Shown one piece after another: positions 1-8,729 of a DNA stretch of 64,000 nt; the stretch's first letter is position 1, and every line of letters begins with the position of its first letter. Both the position numbers and the translations under genes were made by a program. A model generated the notes under the pieces. That model made no database searches. It saw only the letters and a list, made by a program, of their open reading frames with translations, and was not told the DNA's origin. The stretch comes from Chryseobacterium herbae (GTDB taxonomy: Bacteria; Bacteroidota; Bacteroidia; Flavobacteriales; Weeksellaceae): positions 186,001 to 250,000 of the forward strand of contig NZ_JAOAMU010000005.1 in NCBI RefSeq assembly GCF_025154075.1. The letters run 5' to 3'.

Positions 1-509
1 TTCCGGATGTTCTGCATATTGTCCAGTAGCCCCTCCATATCTTCATCAGGAATGGTTTCCGTTAAGATTTCCCGTAACCGTTTGGCTACCGTCGGAGATT
101 TTCCGTTGGTTGAAACGGCAATTTTAAGATCTCCTTTTCTGACAATTGAACCCAGATAGAAATCGCACAAGCCCGGTTTATCAGCAATATTTACCAATGT
201 ATTATTCTGATGAGCCCTACTCCGGATCTGCTCAGCCAGAATAATATCATTAACGGCTACTATAGCAATATCAGCGCTGTTAAAGTCATTATCCGTATAT
301 GATCTTTCATGCAGGGTAAGATTGGGATAATCCTGCTTCAGTTCTTTAACCTGATCATTGATTTCTTTGGCGACCAGTTTAATACGTGCCTTGGGAGAAT
401 TGGCCAGAACGGACTGCAATTTTTCCAGAGCAACGTTTCCGCCGCCAATGATAAGCAGTGATAATTCCTCTAGCTTTAAGAATATGGGATATAAAGAGTT
501 ACTCATCAT
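1..509 (-). CDS. cysG: Siroheme synthase N-terminal type (precorrin-2 dehydrogenase / ferrochelatase), 3' end beyond window
   Basis: The visible 169 or so residues begin MMSNSLYPIFLKL and contain a Rossmann dinucleotide motif (GGGNVALEKL, about residues 22-31), followed by the ADKPGLCDFYLGS block typical of the CysG-B/Met8p family. The family oxidises precorrin-2 with NAD and inserts iron to give siroheme, the cofactor of sulfite reductase. It starts 2 bases after the stop of the TonB receptor gene and is the last visible member of the sulfur assimilation operon, where cobA supplies its substrate. ATG at 509 and at 506 are both possible starts. The C-terminus is cut by the window edge, so the ferrochelatase part cannot be judged. 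No SUMT domain is expected because cobA is a separate gene. Confidence 0.9.
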   Translation of the reverse strand, partial: MMSNSLYPIFLKLEELSLLIIGGGNVALEKLQSVLANSPKARIKLVAKEINDQVKELKQDYPNLTLHERSYTDNDFNSADIAIVAVNDIILAEQIRSRAHQNNTLVNIADKPGLCDFYLGSIVRKGDLKIAVSTNGKSPTVAKRLREILTETIPDEDMEGLLDNMQNIR

Positions 510-511
510 AT

Positions 512-3388
512 TTAAAGTTTTAGATCATAAGTAAATGCCAGATAATACAGCCCTCCTATTTCAGGTCCTGCGGCATATTGAAGGTATCTGCGGTTAAGGA
601 GATTGGTTGCTCCGATTTTAACGCTCGCCTTTATTTCAGGAATTCTCCATGTTGCCTGAGCATCAATGGTATAATAGGAAGGAATATTTCCGGAAGCCAG
701 CGGACTTTCCCATAAAAAACTGTCCTGCCATCTTGCAGCCACTGTAAATCCGATGTTTTTGATAATTTCCCTGTTTCCAATGCTTAGATTAACCGCCCAT
801 TTAGGAGTATTGAAAGCCGTAATAAAAAGATCTGAAGTATGGGTTGAAATAAGGTCGTTATAAGATACGTTTACATTGACATTATAATTTCTCACGAGGT
901 TATAGCGTATACCCAAAGAAGTACCAAAACTTTTGTACTTACTGGTACTGTTGGTATAAACCCTGTATCGGTCCTGCTTACTTCTGTCCAGCATCGCTAA
1001 GACAGCATTATCGCTTCCTATATTTTCATTTTTGGGCACCGCTACTTCTACCTGTCCCAGAAAACCTTCGTAGATGTTGTAGTAAAAATCCCAATCGATG
1101 ACCAGTCTGCTGTTGAATAAGGCTGATTTATACCCTATTTCAAAAGACGTCACCTTTTCCGGCTGTAATTTGGGCAGATTGGCCGCCGTTAAAATATTTC
1201 TGTTTTTCAATGCGGACTGATTTTGGTTTGTTCCTCCATCTACTTCTTTATTCACGGCAGAAATAAACTGATCGATAGAAGCCAGCGTGTAAGAGTTTTC
1301 AAGATAACCCAATCCATCATTAGCTTTGGTGAGCCCGCCTACTCTTCTCACATTTCCGTTATTAACGAAGGATAATGCTTCAAATAAAGAAGGAAAACGG
1401 TAGCCATTTTGGAAAGAAGCTCTGAAATTATGCTGGTTAACCGGAGAATAAACCACGCTCAGTCTTGGGTTTAATTTTGTTTCAAACTCAGGATTTCTGT
1501 CAGCACGAAGGGCCAGATTCACTTTTAATTTGTCCTGGAAAAAAAGTTTGGTAAGCTGGACAAATGCACCGTATTTCTGATAAATAACATTGTTTCCGAA
1601 AGTTCCGTCAGACAGAGGAATATTTCTTTCGCTGACCGGTCTGTTAAAATCAACGAAGTTATTCCCATCGGGTGTGATGCTGTAAAGGCGGTAATCTGCT
1701 CCTGCAAGAAGGCTGAAAACCTTTACAAATCGGGTGAAATCGTAAGTAATTTCGCCCTGATAAAAACGGGATTTCTGTTCAAGCTTGGCACCTCCGGTGG
1801 CTGGTGCTCCTGCAATGCCGGAATTGGCTGAATCCCAGTTATTAATGCCAATAATGGTATTTTTTAACTGCTCAAAGGCTGCTGTTCCTGGAATCACCCG
1901 GTTTTTATCTGCTTGCTGTCTTGCTAAAATAAAAGCATCATTCAGATTGACTCCTGAATTAAGTCTGTCCTGCAAAGTCGTCTGAAAAATGTTTTTCCAG
2001 TTGGTATTGGAAAGATTCGTAAGGTCCAGATTATCAGCCAAAGGCTTCAAATTATAAGAATCTCCGGTATTCTCTATGGACACATAGGCTCTGAATGTCA
2101 ATTCTTTACCCGTCAATTCCACTTTATGGTTCTGAACCGTTGCATTCTGAAGACGGATCTTGTTTCCCCGCTGAAAAGTGCCGTCCAGCAATCCATAACG
2201 GTAAACATAGGATGTTTTCCACTGATCTCCAAAACGGTAGTATAATCCGGCATCAAATTTTATGTTCTTCACTTCAGGACTTATCAGATCTTTTTCGTAA
2301 TACCCTGTTCTTGATACATTAAAAGTGGTTGGTTTTCCATTGTAATTCACTTTTACCGATGTCCTGTTGTTTCTTTCGTCTCCATATTTATTCCAGAGAT
2401 CTTCTGCCGGATTATTGATGAGAGAAAAATTAGGATTGGCGGTAATGAATGAATTGGGGTTCTGATCTGTTCGGTTGTCCGAGATCCAGTCTACGCCGCT
2501 GAAATAGGAAGCATTAACCTTTATAGCAAAGTTTTTATTGAGGACTTTTGCAATTCTGACGGCACTTTCACCGAGAGCAGCCGTTTTGTGATTAACGTTA
2601 TCCACATGATTCACTCCGCCTCTGAAATACAGACTTACGCCTTCTGAGGTAAATGGATCTTTGGTCTGAAGACTCGCTAATCCGTTGACAGCATTCATTC
2701 CATACAAAGCGGAAGCTGCTCCGGGCGTAATCTCCATAGACTGGATATCTAATTCTGTGGGACCTATGGCATTTCCCAGCGGAACACCAAGTGTAGCTGA
2801 CTGTACATCTACTCCATCCACCAGCTGCATGAAACGGAAGTTATTCGGAGAATTGAATCCTCTTGAATTGGGAACTTTTAAAGTAAGACTTGAGGTTAAA
2901 AGCTGTAAACCCTTCACATTCTCTAATGTTTCGTAGAATGAAGCTGCGGGACTTTCCCGGATGGTTTTAATATCAATTTTTTCAATCGCGATCGGTGATC
3001 TCAGAATTTTTTCCGGAACACGGGAAGCTGAAATAACGACTTCGTTGATGATGGTGTTCTGAGGATTTAACTCGATGGCAATTTTACTGGACAATGAAAG
3101 TATCTCGGCAGTATGAGCTGCGAATCCTTCCTTGGTCACTACAATTCTGAAAGGAATTTTCACCCTTGTTCTCAGGTTAAAATTTCCTTCCTGATCGGTT
3201 ACTGCCGTATCCTGGGTATGTTCTACCTGGACCTGTACTCCGGCAATGCCTTTATGGGTGTCCGTATGTTTAATGATTCCGCTTACTTCGATAAGCTGTT
3301 GTGCCTGTAAAACGGCAGTAAAAGAAAGGGTCAGGAATAAGATCAGACTTATTCTCTGCTTAAGATATTGATGGGATATGGATTTCAC
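512..3388 (-). CDS. TonB-dependent outer-membrane receptor inside the sulfur assimilation operon
   Basis: A 958-residue protein with a signal peptide (residues 1-29, ending LQAQ), a carboxypeptidase-regulatory-like beta-sandwich (about 33-115, VSGIIKHTDTHKGIAG), a plug domain with the conserved LVDGVDV and ALYGMNAVNG segments (about 120-245) and a long beta-barrel ending YDLKL. The family imports large or scarce ligands across the outer membrane using TonB-ExbBD energy; such a set is encoded at 44958-47064. The start is GTG at 3388, since an in-frame stop lies a few codons upstream and the next Met is far inside. It sits between cysI and cysG, which suggests a sulfur compound or a siroheme-related tetrapyrrole as ligand. 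The ligand itself cannot be read from the sequence. No SusD partner is present. Confidence 0.9.
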   Translation of the reverse strand: MKSISHQYLKQRISLILFLTLSFTAVLQAQQLIEVSGIIKHTDTHKGIAGVQVQVEHTQDTAVTDQEGNFNLRTRVKIPFRIVVTKEGFAAHTAEILSLSSKIAIELNPQNTIINEVVISASRVPEKILRSPIAIEKIDIKTIRESPAASFYETLENVKGLQLLTSSLTLKVPNSRGFNSPNNFRFMQLVDGVDVQSATLGVPLGNAIGPTELDIQSMEITPGAASALYGMNAVNGLASLQTKDPFTSEGVSLYFRGGVNHVDNVNHKTAALGESAVRIAKVLNKNFAIKVNASYFSGVDWISDNRTDQNPNSFITANPNFSLINNPAEDLWNKYGDERNNRTSVKVNYNGKPTTFNVSRTGYYEKDLISPEVKNIKFDAGLYYRFGDQWKTSYVYRYGLLDGTFQRGNKIRLQNATVQNHKVELTGKELTFRAYVSIENTGDSYNLKPLADNLDLTNLSNTNWKNIFQTTLQDRLNSGVNLNDAFILARQQADKNRVIPGTAAFEQLKNTIIGINNWDSANSGIAGAPATGGAKLEQKSRFYQGEITYDFTRFVKVFSLLAGADYRLYSITPDGNNFVDFNRPVSERNIPLSDGTFGNNVIYQKYGAFVQLTKLFFQDKLKVNLALRADRNPEFETKLNPRLSVVYSPVNQHNFRASFQNGYRFPSLFEALSFVNNGNVRRVGGLTKANDGLGYLENSYTLASIDQFISAVNKEVDGGTNQNQSALKNRNILTAANLPKLQPEKVTSFEIGYKSALFNSRLVIDWDFYYNIYEGFLGQVEVAVPKNENIGSDNAVLAMLDRSKQDRYRVYTNSTSKYKSFGTSLGIRYNLVRNYNVNVNVSYNDLISTHTSDLFITAFNTPKWAVNLSIGNREIIKNIGFTVAARWQDSFLWESPLASGNIPSYYTIDAQATWRIPEIKASVKIGATNLLNRRYLQYAAGPEIGGLYYLAFTYDLKL

Positions 3389-3417
3389 TTGTTTAAAATT
3401 TTAGGGTTAAAAATGAT

Positions 3418-3519
3418 TTATGCGTCGTCAATTAATGAACAGCACATACACATTCGGATCCCTAAAAGATGATGGTAGTGTTTTCTGGCCTTTTTCTGCC
3501 GGTAAAGAAGGTTGATCAT
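3418..3519 (-). CDS. Short cysteine-rich ORF (33 codons, MCMCC), candidate leader peptide
   Basis: The gap between cysI and the TonB receptor holds a 33-codon ORF. Its ATG lies 4 bases after the cysI stop and its TAA ends 29 bases before the GTG of the receptor gene. The peptide is basic in its first half (RQKKARKHYHH) and carries MCMCC at residues 23-27, so three of five consecutive residues are cysteine and the other two methionine. Cysteine-rich upstream ORFs are known as cysteine-responsive attenuators in mycobacteria; a similar role here is inferred only from composition and from the position in a cysteine biosynthesis operon. There is no Shine-Dalgarno site. It could also be a chance ORF. 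Confidence 0.45.
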   Translation of the reverse strand: MINLLYRQKKARKHYHHLLGIRMCMCCSLIDDA

Positions 3520-3523
3520 ATAT

Positions 3524-5197
3524 TTATTGTATTGTTTGTAAATAGCGGTAAGAAAAGTCTCCAAAGGTTTCCTTCGAATGTCTTCCTTTCAAGTAGATTC
3601 CGAAAAGTTCATCCAGAGTTTGAAGGATTTCTTCTTCGCCGATGTTTTCTTTAAATTTTGTATTGAGACGCATTCCAAGCCTGTCGCCGCCGATATGAAG
3701 ATTGTATTTTCCGTAAGCCGTTCCTACAAATCCTATTTCGGCATTGGGTGATCTTCCGCAACCGTTTGGACAACCTGTCATTCTGATGGTAATATCTTCG
3801 TCCTGAAGTCCGTATTTTTCAAGAACAGGTTCTATTTTAGTGACTAAAACAGGTAGATAACGCTGCCCTTCCGCCAAAGCCAGTGAACAGGTATTCAATG
3901 CAACACAGGCCACGGAATTTTTGCGCAATGCGCTGGCTTTTTCCGTATAATCTGAAATTCCGTGTTCTTTAAGGAGGGTTTCAATTTCAGCTTTATCCTC
4001 TTCCCGGATATCCGAAAGAATCAGATTCTGATTACAGGTGAACCTGAAATTCACGTTTCCTGTCTTCGCAATTTTCAACAACCCAGATTTTAAAGAATAT
4101 TCCTCTATATCCAGAACCCTTCCATGCTCTACAAATAAGGTGTAAAACCATTTCCCTTCATGATTCCGGGTCCAGCCGTAACGGTCTTTTCTCTGTTCAA
4201 ACTTAAATTCACGGGCTGGTTCTAAGGCAAAGCCGCATCTTTTTTCAACTTCATTTCTATAGCCTTCAATGCCCAGTTGATCGATTGTATATTTTAATCT
4301 GGATAATTTTCTGTCACTTCTGTTCCCGAAATCACGCTGTACTGTGATAATTTCATGCACCGCCTTCAGCAGCTTTTCTTCTGTATCTACAAAACCTAAA
4401 AGGGAAGCCAGACGTGCATAGGTCGCATCATTTCCGTGAGTAGCACCAAGTCCGCCGCCGGCCGCGATATTGTAACCTACAATTCTGTCATTTTCAACAA
4501 TGGCAATCAGGGCAATATCATTAATAAAAACATCCACATCGTTGTTGGGAGGAATGGCAATTCCAATTTTCAGTTTTCTCGGCAGATATCTGTCCTGATA
4601 CAATGGATCTTCCTCTGTTTTCCTGTCGATTAACAACTCATCATCGATCCACAGGTCATAATAGGATTTTGTTTTCGGAAGACACATCTCACTAATTTTT
4701 CCGGCCAGTTCATACACCACCTGATGCAATGGTGATTCAGAAGGATTTGAAGTACAGGTTACATTTCTGTTCACATCGCCACAAGCCGCAATCGAATCCA
4801 AGTGTTGTAAATTGAAATTCTGGATGGTAGGTTTTACATGAGATTTTAAAATCCCATGCAGCTGAATGGTCTGGCGCGTCGTAATTTTAATCACTCCCGT
4901 GGAATGGTTTTCTGCAATTTCATGAAGTCCGGCCCATTGCTCAGAAGTTAAAAATCCCCCTGGAAGTCTTAGCCTGATCATGTAGGAATACAGCCACTCC
5001 AGTTTTTTAGCGACTCTTTCTTCACGCCGGTCCCGGTCATCCTGCTGGTACATTCCATGGAATTTGATGAGGGTTTGGTCATCTTCTCTGATGGCTCCGG
5101 TAAAATCGTCCAAAAGGCTTTCCTTTAAGGTTCCCCTGAGCCCGTTGCTGCCGGTTTTTATCCTTTCTACCGGCGAAAGGTTATTCTTATCTGTCAT
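3524..5197 (-). CDS. cysI: Sulfite reductase hemoprotein (beta) subunit
   Basis: A 557-residue protein reducing sulfite to sulfide with six electrons from CysJ. The two halves of the siroheme/4Fe-4S ligand set are visible: C431-x5-C437 (ACVALNTC) and C476-x3-C480 (TGCPNGCGRSP). The siroheme-binding AACGDVNRNVTC segment lies about residues 136-147, and the basic RLPGG and TTRQTIQ regions typical of assimilatory enzymes are present. Length matches E. coli CysI (570). It follows cysJ by 18 bases in one operon, with siroheme genes cobA and cysG in the same transcript. The stop at 3524 is followed directly by the short MCMCC ORF. Confidence 0.97.
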   Translation of the reverse strand: MTDKNNLSPVERIKTGSNGLRGTLKESLLDDFTGAIREDDQTLIKFHGMYQQDDRDRREERVAKKLEWLYSYMIRLRLPGGFLTSEQWAGLHEIAENHSTGVIKITTRQTIQLHGILKSHVKPTIQNFNLQHLDSIAACGDVNRNVTCTSNPSESPLHQVVYELAGKISEMCLPKTKSYYDLWIDDELLIDRKTEEDPLYQDRYLPRKLKIGIAIPPNNDVDVFINDIALIAIVENDRIVGYNIAAGGGLGATHGNDATYARLASLLGFVDTEEKLLKAVHEIITVQRDFGNRSDRKLSRLKYTIDQLGIEGYRNEVEKRCGFALEPAREFKFEQRKDRYGWTRNHEGKWFYTLFVEHGRVLDIEEYSLKSGLLKIAKTGNVNFRFTCNQNLILSDIREEDKAEIETLLKEHGISDYTEKASALRKNSVACVALNTCSLALAEGQRYLPVLVTKIEPVLEKYGLQDEDITIRMTGCPNGCGRSPNAEIGFVGTAYGKYNLHIGGDRLGMRLNTKFKENIGEEEILQTLDELFGIYLKGRHSKETFGDFSYRYLQTIQ

Positions 5198-5215
5198 ATC
5201 GTATCCGTTTATGAT

Positions 5216-6925
5216 TTAATACACATCTTTCACATATCTGCCGCTGAGTTCCAGCTCTTCCAGATAATTCTGCGCTTCTTCAGGGCTGTGTTTTCCCTTA
5301 TCCTGAATGATGTTCAGAATGGTTTTTTCAACGTCTTTACTCATGGGTTCTCTGGCTCCGCAAACGTAAAGAGATGCTCCTCCTTCCAGCCAGTGATAGA
5401 CTTCCTGTGCTTTTTGTTCCAGTTTGTGCTGAACATATATTTTTTCTGCGGTGTCTCTGGAAAAGGCAAGATCAAGATGGGTCAATGTTCCTGTTTTCAG
5501 AAAGTCCTGAAGTTCGGCCTGGTAAAGGAAGTCTGAAACGAAAGTCCGGTCTCCGAAAAAGAGCCAGTTTCTTCCCTCTGCTCCTACAGCATCCCTTTCG
5601 TAAAGAAAAGACCTGAAAGGCGCAATACCCGTTCCCGGACCAATCATAATGATATCTTTTTCCGGTTTGGGAAGTCTGAAATGTTTGGCTTCCTGGATAT
5701 AAAATTCAATATCTTCTCCTTCCTTAAATTCTGCCAGAAAACCGCTACACAGTCCGTTTTGTTTTTTGTCATTGATGAAAAACTCAGACTTGGCGACTGT
5801 GATATGAATTTCAGTATCTCCGTGGGCTTCCAGTGAGGAAGAAACAGAATATAACCGCGGCGACTGGCCGGTTAAAACAGGGATCAACTGTTCAAATTCA
5901 TCCGCATTTTTTACAGGATAAATTCTCAGCAAATCGAGAAGACTTAATCGTACTTCCGGAATAGAATGTCCCGTAATTTGTGCATATTGAGCAACTGTTG
6001 TTTTAAGCAGATAGCTAATATTAAGATGTTTGCAGAGCAATTCTTTTGTGCTGGCTGTAATTTTTGCCGTTTTAATCTGCTTTTCAGGATCAATTCCTGT
6101 TAAGCTAATTATTTCTTCAACCTCATCTTTTGAATTGAAAGCGATCACGCCCAATGCATCACCGGGACTGTACACCAGAGGTTCTTCAGTTTCTATTTCT
6201 ATGTGGTAGGTTTCTTTATCAGAACCTATATCATTAAGGTTGATGATGGTTGAAATCTTCCCCTGATATTTTTTTCTTCCTGTTGATGTTTTTATAGCAA
6301 CTGTAGTTTTCTGGCTGCTTTCTATCGTTTTATTGGCAACATCCAGAATATGTTCGGCCCAGGCATGAGCTTCCTGTTCATAATCGATATCACATCTTTT
6401 TAAAGGAAGAATGCGCTGTGCACCCAGTATTTCAAAACGGGAATCGATGTCCTCTCCTGTTTTGCAAAACAAAGGATAGCTGCTGTCTCCCAGGGCAAGT
6501 ACACCAAATTTCAAATGACTGATATTCAAATCGTTTTCATGAATATGGTCATAAAATTTCTTCGCCAAAGCAGGCGGATCTCCTTCTCCCTGAGTGCTGA
6601 TAATGATGAAAAACAAATCTTCTTTGGCAAGATCTTTCGGTTTGTACTGGGAAAGGTCTGACAGTTTTACCTGCACCCCTTTTTTCTTAATAACTCCCGC
6701 AAGTTCTACTGCGAGTTTCTTACTGTTTCCGGTTTCAGTGCCATACGCAAGGGTAATTTTCTTCGGAGAAACGGTATCGGTATCAAGGTCCGAGGTAACC
6801 TGATGTTGTACGGCGGCAGATACCCCGGCAATTCCAGCGAGAAAACCGCTTGCCCAGACCGCTTCATCTCTTGAAAAATCTCCTGATATTTCTTTAAGGG
6901 CTTTTAATTTAGTTTCAGACAGCAT
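5216..6925 (-). CDS. cysJ: Sulfite reductase flavoprotein (alpha) subunit
   Basis: A 569-residue NADPH-dependent diflavin reductase feeding electrons to CysI. In order it has an N-terminal region of about 50 residues, a flavodoxin domain beginning AYGTETGNSKKLA, an FAD-binding domain with PRLYSVSS (about 355), an NADPH-binding domain with GPGTGIAPFRSFL (about 428), and the C-terminal GRYVKDVY that matches the ends of CysJ-type reductases. It overlaps the end of cobA by 11 bases, which suggests translational coupling. A nitric-oxide-synthase-like or P450-reductase role is excluded by the adjacent cysI. Confidence 0.96.
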   Translation of the reverse strand: MLSETKLKALKEISGDFSRDEAVWASGFLAGIAGVSAAVQHQVTSDLDTDTVSPKKITLAYGTETGNSKKLAVELAGVIKKKGVQVKLSDLSQYKPKDLAKEDLFFIIISTQGEGDPPALAKKFYDHIHENDLNISHLKFGVLALGDSSYPLFCKTGEDIDSRFEILGAQRILPLKRCDIDYEQEAHAWAEHILDVANKTIESSQKTTVAIKTSTGRKKYQGKISTIINLNDIGSDKETYHIEIETEEPLVYSPGDALGVIAFNSKDEVEEIISLTGIDPEKQIKTAKITASTKELLCKHLNISYLLKTTVAQYAQITGHSIPEVRLSLLDLLRIYPVKNADEFEQLIPVLTGQSPRLYSVSSSLEAHGDTEIHITVAKSEFFINDKKQNGLCSGFLAEFKEGEDIEFYIQEAKHFRLPKPEKDIIMIGPGTGIAPFRSFLYERDAVGAEGRNWLFFGDRTFVSDFLYQAELQDFLKTGTLTHLDLAFSRDTAEKIYVQHKLEQKAQEVYHWLEGGASLYVCGAREPMSKDVEKTILNIIQDKGKHSPEEAQNYLEELELSGRYVKDVY

Positions 6926-7760
6926 ATTCCAGTATATTTTGATGGTTTGAGACTAAGGTTCCGTTGGTTACAGATTTAAAGTAAATCCCTTCCTGTATAG
7001 GTGATTCCAGCCACGAAAATTCTTCATGCAGATTCACCACCTTCCCTATCACCACCAATGATGGAGATACAAAATCTTTATTTCCAAAGTTTTGCTGAAA
7101 ATCTTCCAGAGAAGAGGTGTAGACTTTCTGATAAGGTGTGGTCGCCTGCTCTATGATGGCAATTTTTTTATCTTCTGTTTTGCCCAAGGCAACAAATTTC
7201 TCTACCAGACTGTTCAGATTTCCTTTAGACATATAAAATACAAAGGTATCATCGGATGTTCCAAGCTCTTTCCAATAGGTATCGCTTAGAATTTCTTTTT
7301 TATAATAGGTCAGAAAACGGACGGATGTCGCATATCCTCTGGCTGTTAACGGTATCCCCGCATAAGCAGCTGCTCCGGATGCTGCTGTGATTCCCGGGAT
7401 TATTTCATAAGCTATATGATGCTCTTTCAATGCTTTCAGTTCGTCTAAAACATTGGAAAAAAAGGAGATGTCTCCACCTTTGAGTCTGACTACTGTTTTC
7501 CCCTGTAAAGCATATTCTACAATCAGGGTATTGATATGGGTCTGAGGCGTAGAAGCATTTTTGCTGCATTCTTTTCCTACGTAGATGATTTCGGTATTCT
7601 TATTCGCGTAACGGTCTATTATTTCAGGACTTACGAGACGGTCACACAGGATGACATCGGCTGAGGCAATGGCTTTTACGGCCTTTACAGTGATCAGATC
7701 AGGGTCGCCGGGTCCTGCACCCACAAGGTAAACCTTTGGTGTCGTATTCAGTTTTTTCAT
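6915..7760 (-). CDS. cobA: Uroporphyrinogen-III C-methyltransferase (SUMT)
   Basis: A 281-residue tetrapyrrole methylase that uses two S-adenosylmethionine to make precorrin-2 from uroporphyrinogen III. It shows the family signature VYLVGAGPGDPDLITVKAV at the N-terminus, the LKGGD motif (about residues 94-98) and the GITAASGAAAYAGIPLT segment (about 124-140). It is a stand-alone SUMT, so the separate cysG at the far end of the operon completes siroheme. It overlaps cysJ by 11 bases and starts 24 bases after the cysteine synthase stop. Since no cobalamin genes are near, supply of siroheme to CysI is the likely job. Confidence 0.96.
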   Translation of the reverse strand: MKKLNTTPKVYLVGAGPGDPDLITVKAVKAIASADVILCDRLVSPEIIDRYANKNTEIIYVGKECSKNASTPQTHINTLIVEYALQGKTVVRLKGGDISFFSNVLDELKALKEHHIAYEIIPGITAASGAAAYAGIPLTARGYATSVRFLTYYKKEILSDTYWKELGTSDDTFVFYMSKGNLNSLVEKFVALGKTEDKKIAIIEQATTPYQKVYTSSLEDFQQNFGNKDFVSPSLVVIGKVVNLHEEFSWLESPIQEGIYFKSVTNGTLVSNHQNILEYAV

Positions 7761-7784
7761 TTTAAATCTTCTTATGGATGTTAT

Positions 7785-8696
7785 CTAGAAAAGTCCTTCG
7801 ATGGATAGGTATCTTTCGCCCGTGTCATAATTCACGGTGAGTATAGTGGCTCCTGCAGGGATCTGAGGAAGTTTTTTCGCAACCGCAGCTAAAGCGGCTC
7901 CTGTAGAAATTCCTACAAAAAGTCCTTCTTTTTTGGCGGCTTCTTTGGTAAATTCAAAAGCTTCGTCTTTATTGATCTGTACAATTTCGTCCAGCAGTCC
8001 GGTATCAAGGATTGAAGGAACAAATCCTGCTCCCAAGCCCTGAAGCGGATGCGGCGCCGGAGCTCCTCCACTAAGAACCGGGGATAATTCGGGTTCTACA
8101 GCAATCACTTTGATATTAGCAAATTTCTGTTTCAATACCTGTGCAAGTCCGGTGATATGGCCGCCGGTTCCTACGCCTGTGATCAGGTAGTCCAGTCCTT
8201 CCGGAAAGTCCTTCAGAATTTCCTGGGCAGTGGTTTCAATATGAACTTTAACGTTAGCAGGATTGTCAAACTGTCTTGGGATCCATGAATTTGGAGTTTC
8301 TTTTGCTAGCTCTTCCGCTTTCTCAATGGCACCTTTCATTCCTTTTTCTCTTGGAGTCAGAACGAACTCGGCTCCGTAAGATTCCATAATTTTCCGGCGT
8401 TCCAAACTCATGCTTTCGGGCATCACCAGAATAAGCTTATAGTTTTTTACAGCGGCTACCAGGGCAAGTCCGATGCCTGTATTTCCGCTGGTAGGTTCTA
8501 TAATGACACTGTTTTCATTCAGCAATCCTTTAGCTTCAGCATCTTCTATCATGGATAAAGCTATTCTGTCTTTAATGCTTCCTCCGGGATTGGCTTTTTC
8601 CAGTTTGATCCAGACTTCATGTCCGGTATCGAAAAGCTTATTAATTTTTACGACCGGGGTATTTCCGATGGTTTCTAGTGTGTTTTGGAACTTCAT
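7785..8696 (-). CDS. cysK: Cysteine synthase (O-acetylserine sulfhydrylase)
   Basis: A 303-residue fold-type II PLP enzyme condensing O-acetylserine with sulfide to cysteine. The PLP lysine is K42 in NPGGSIKDR; the substrate loop is [10 protein letters not shown] (about residues 68-77); the phosphate-binding glycine loop is [10 protein letters not shown] (about 174-183). Length matches CysK/CysM of bacteria. It directly follows the serine acetyltransferase gene, so both last steps of cysteine synthesis are co-transcribed with sulfide production. CysK and CysM cannot be separated confidently from the sequence alone; CysK is preferred because of the paired acetyltransferase. Confidence 0.95.
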   Translation of the reverse strand: MKFQNTLETIGNTPVVKINKLFDTGHEVWIKLEKANPGGSIKDRIALSMIEDAEAKGLLNENSVIIEPTSGNTGIGLALVAAVKNYKLILVMPESMSLERRKIMESYGAEFVLTPREKGMKGAIEKAEELAKETPNSWIPRQFDNPANVKVHIETTAQEILKDFPEGLDYLITGVGTGGHITGLAQVLKQKFANIKVIAVEPELSPVLSGGAPAPHPLQGLGAGFVPSILDTGLLDEIVQINKDEAFEFTKEAAKKEGLFVGISTGAALAAVAKKLPQIPAGATILTVNYDTGERYLSIEGLF

Positions 8697-8729
8697 ACCG
8701 ATTCAATTTTATATTGTTTTTTGTTGTTT

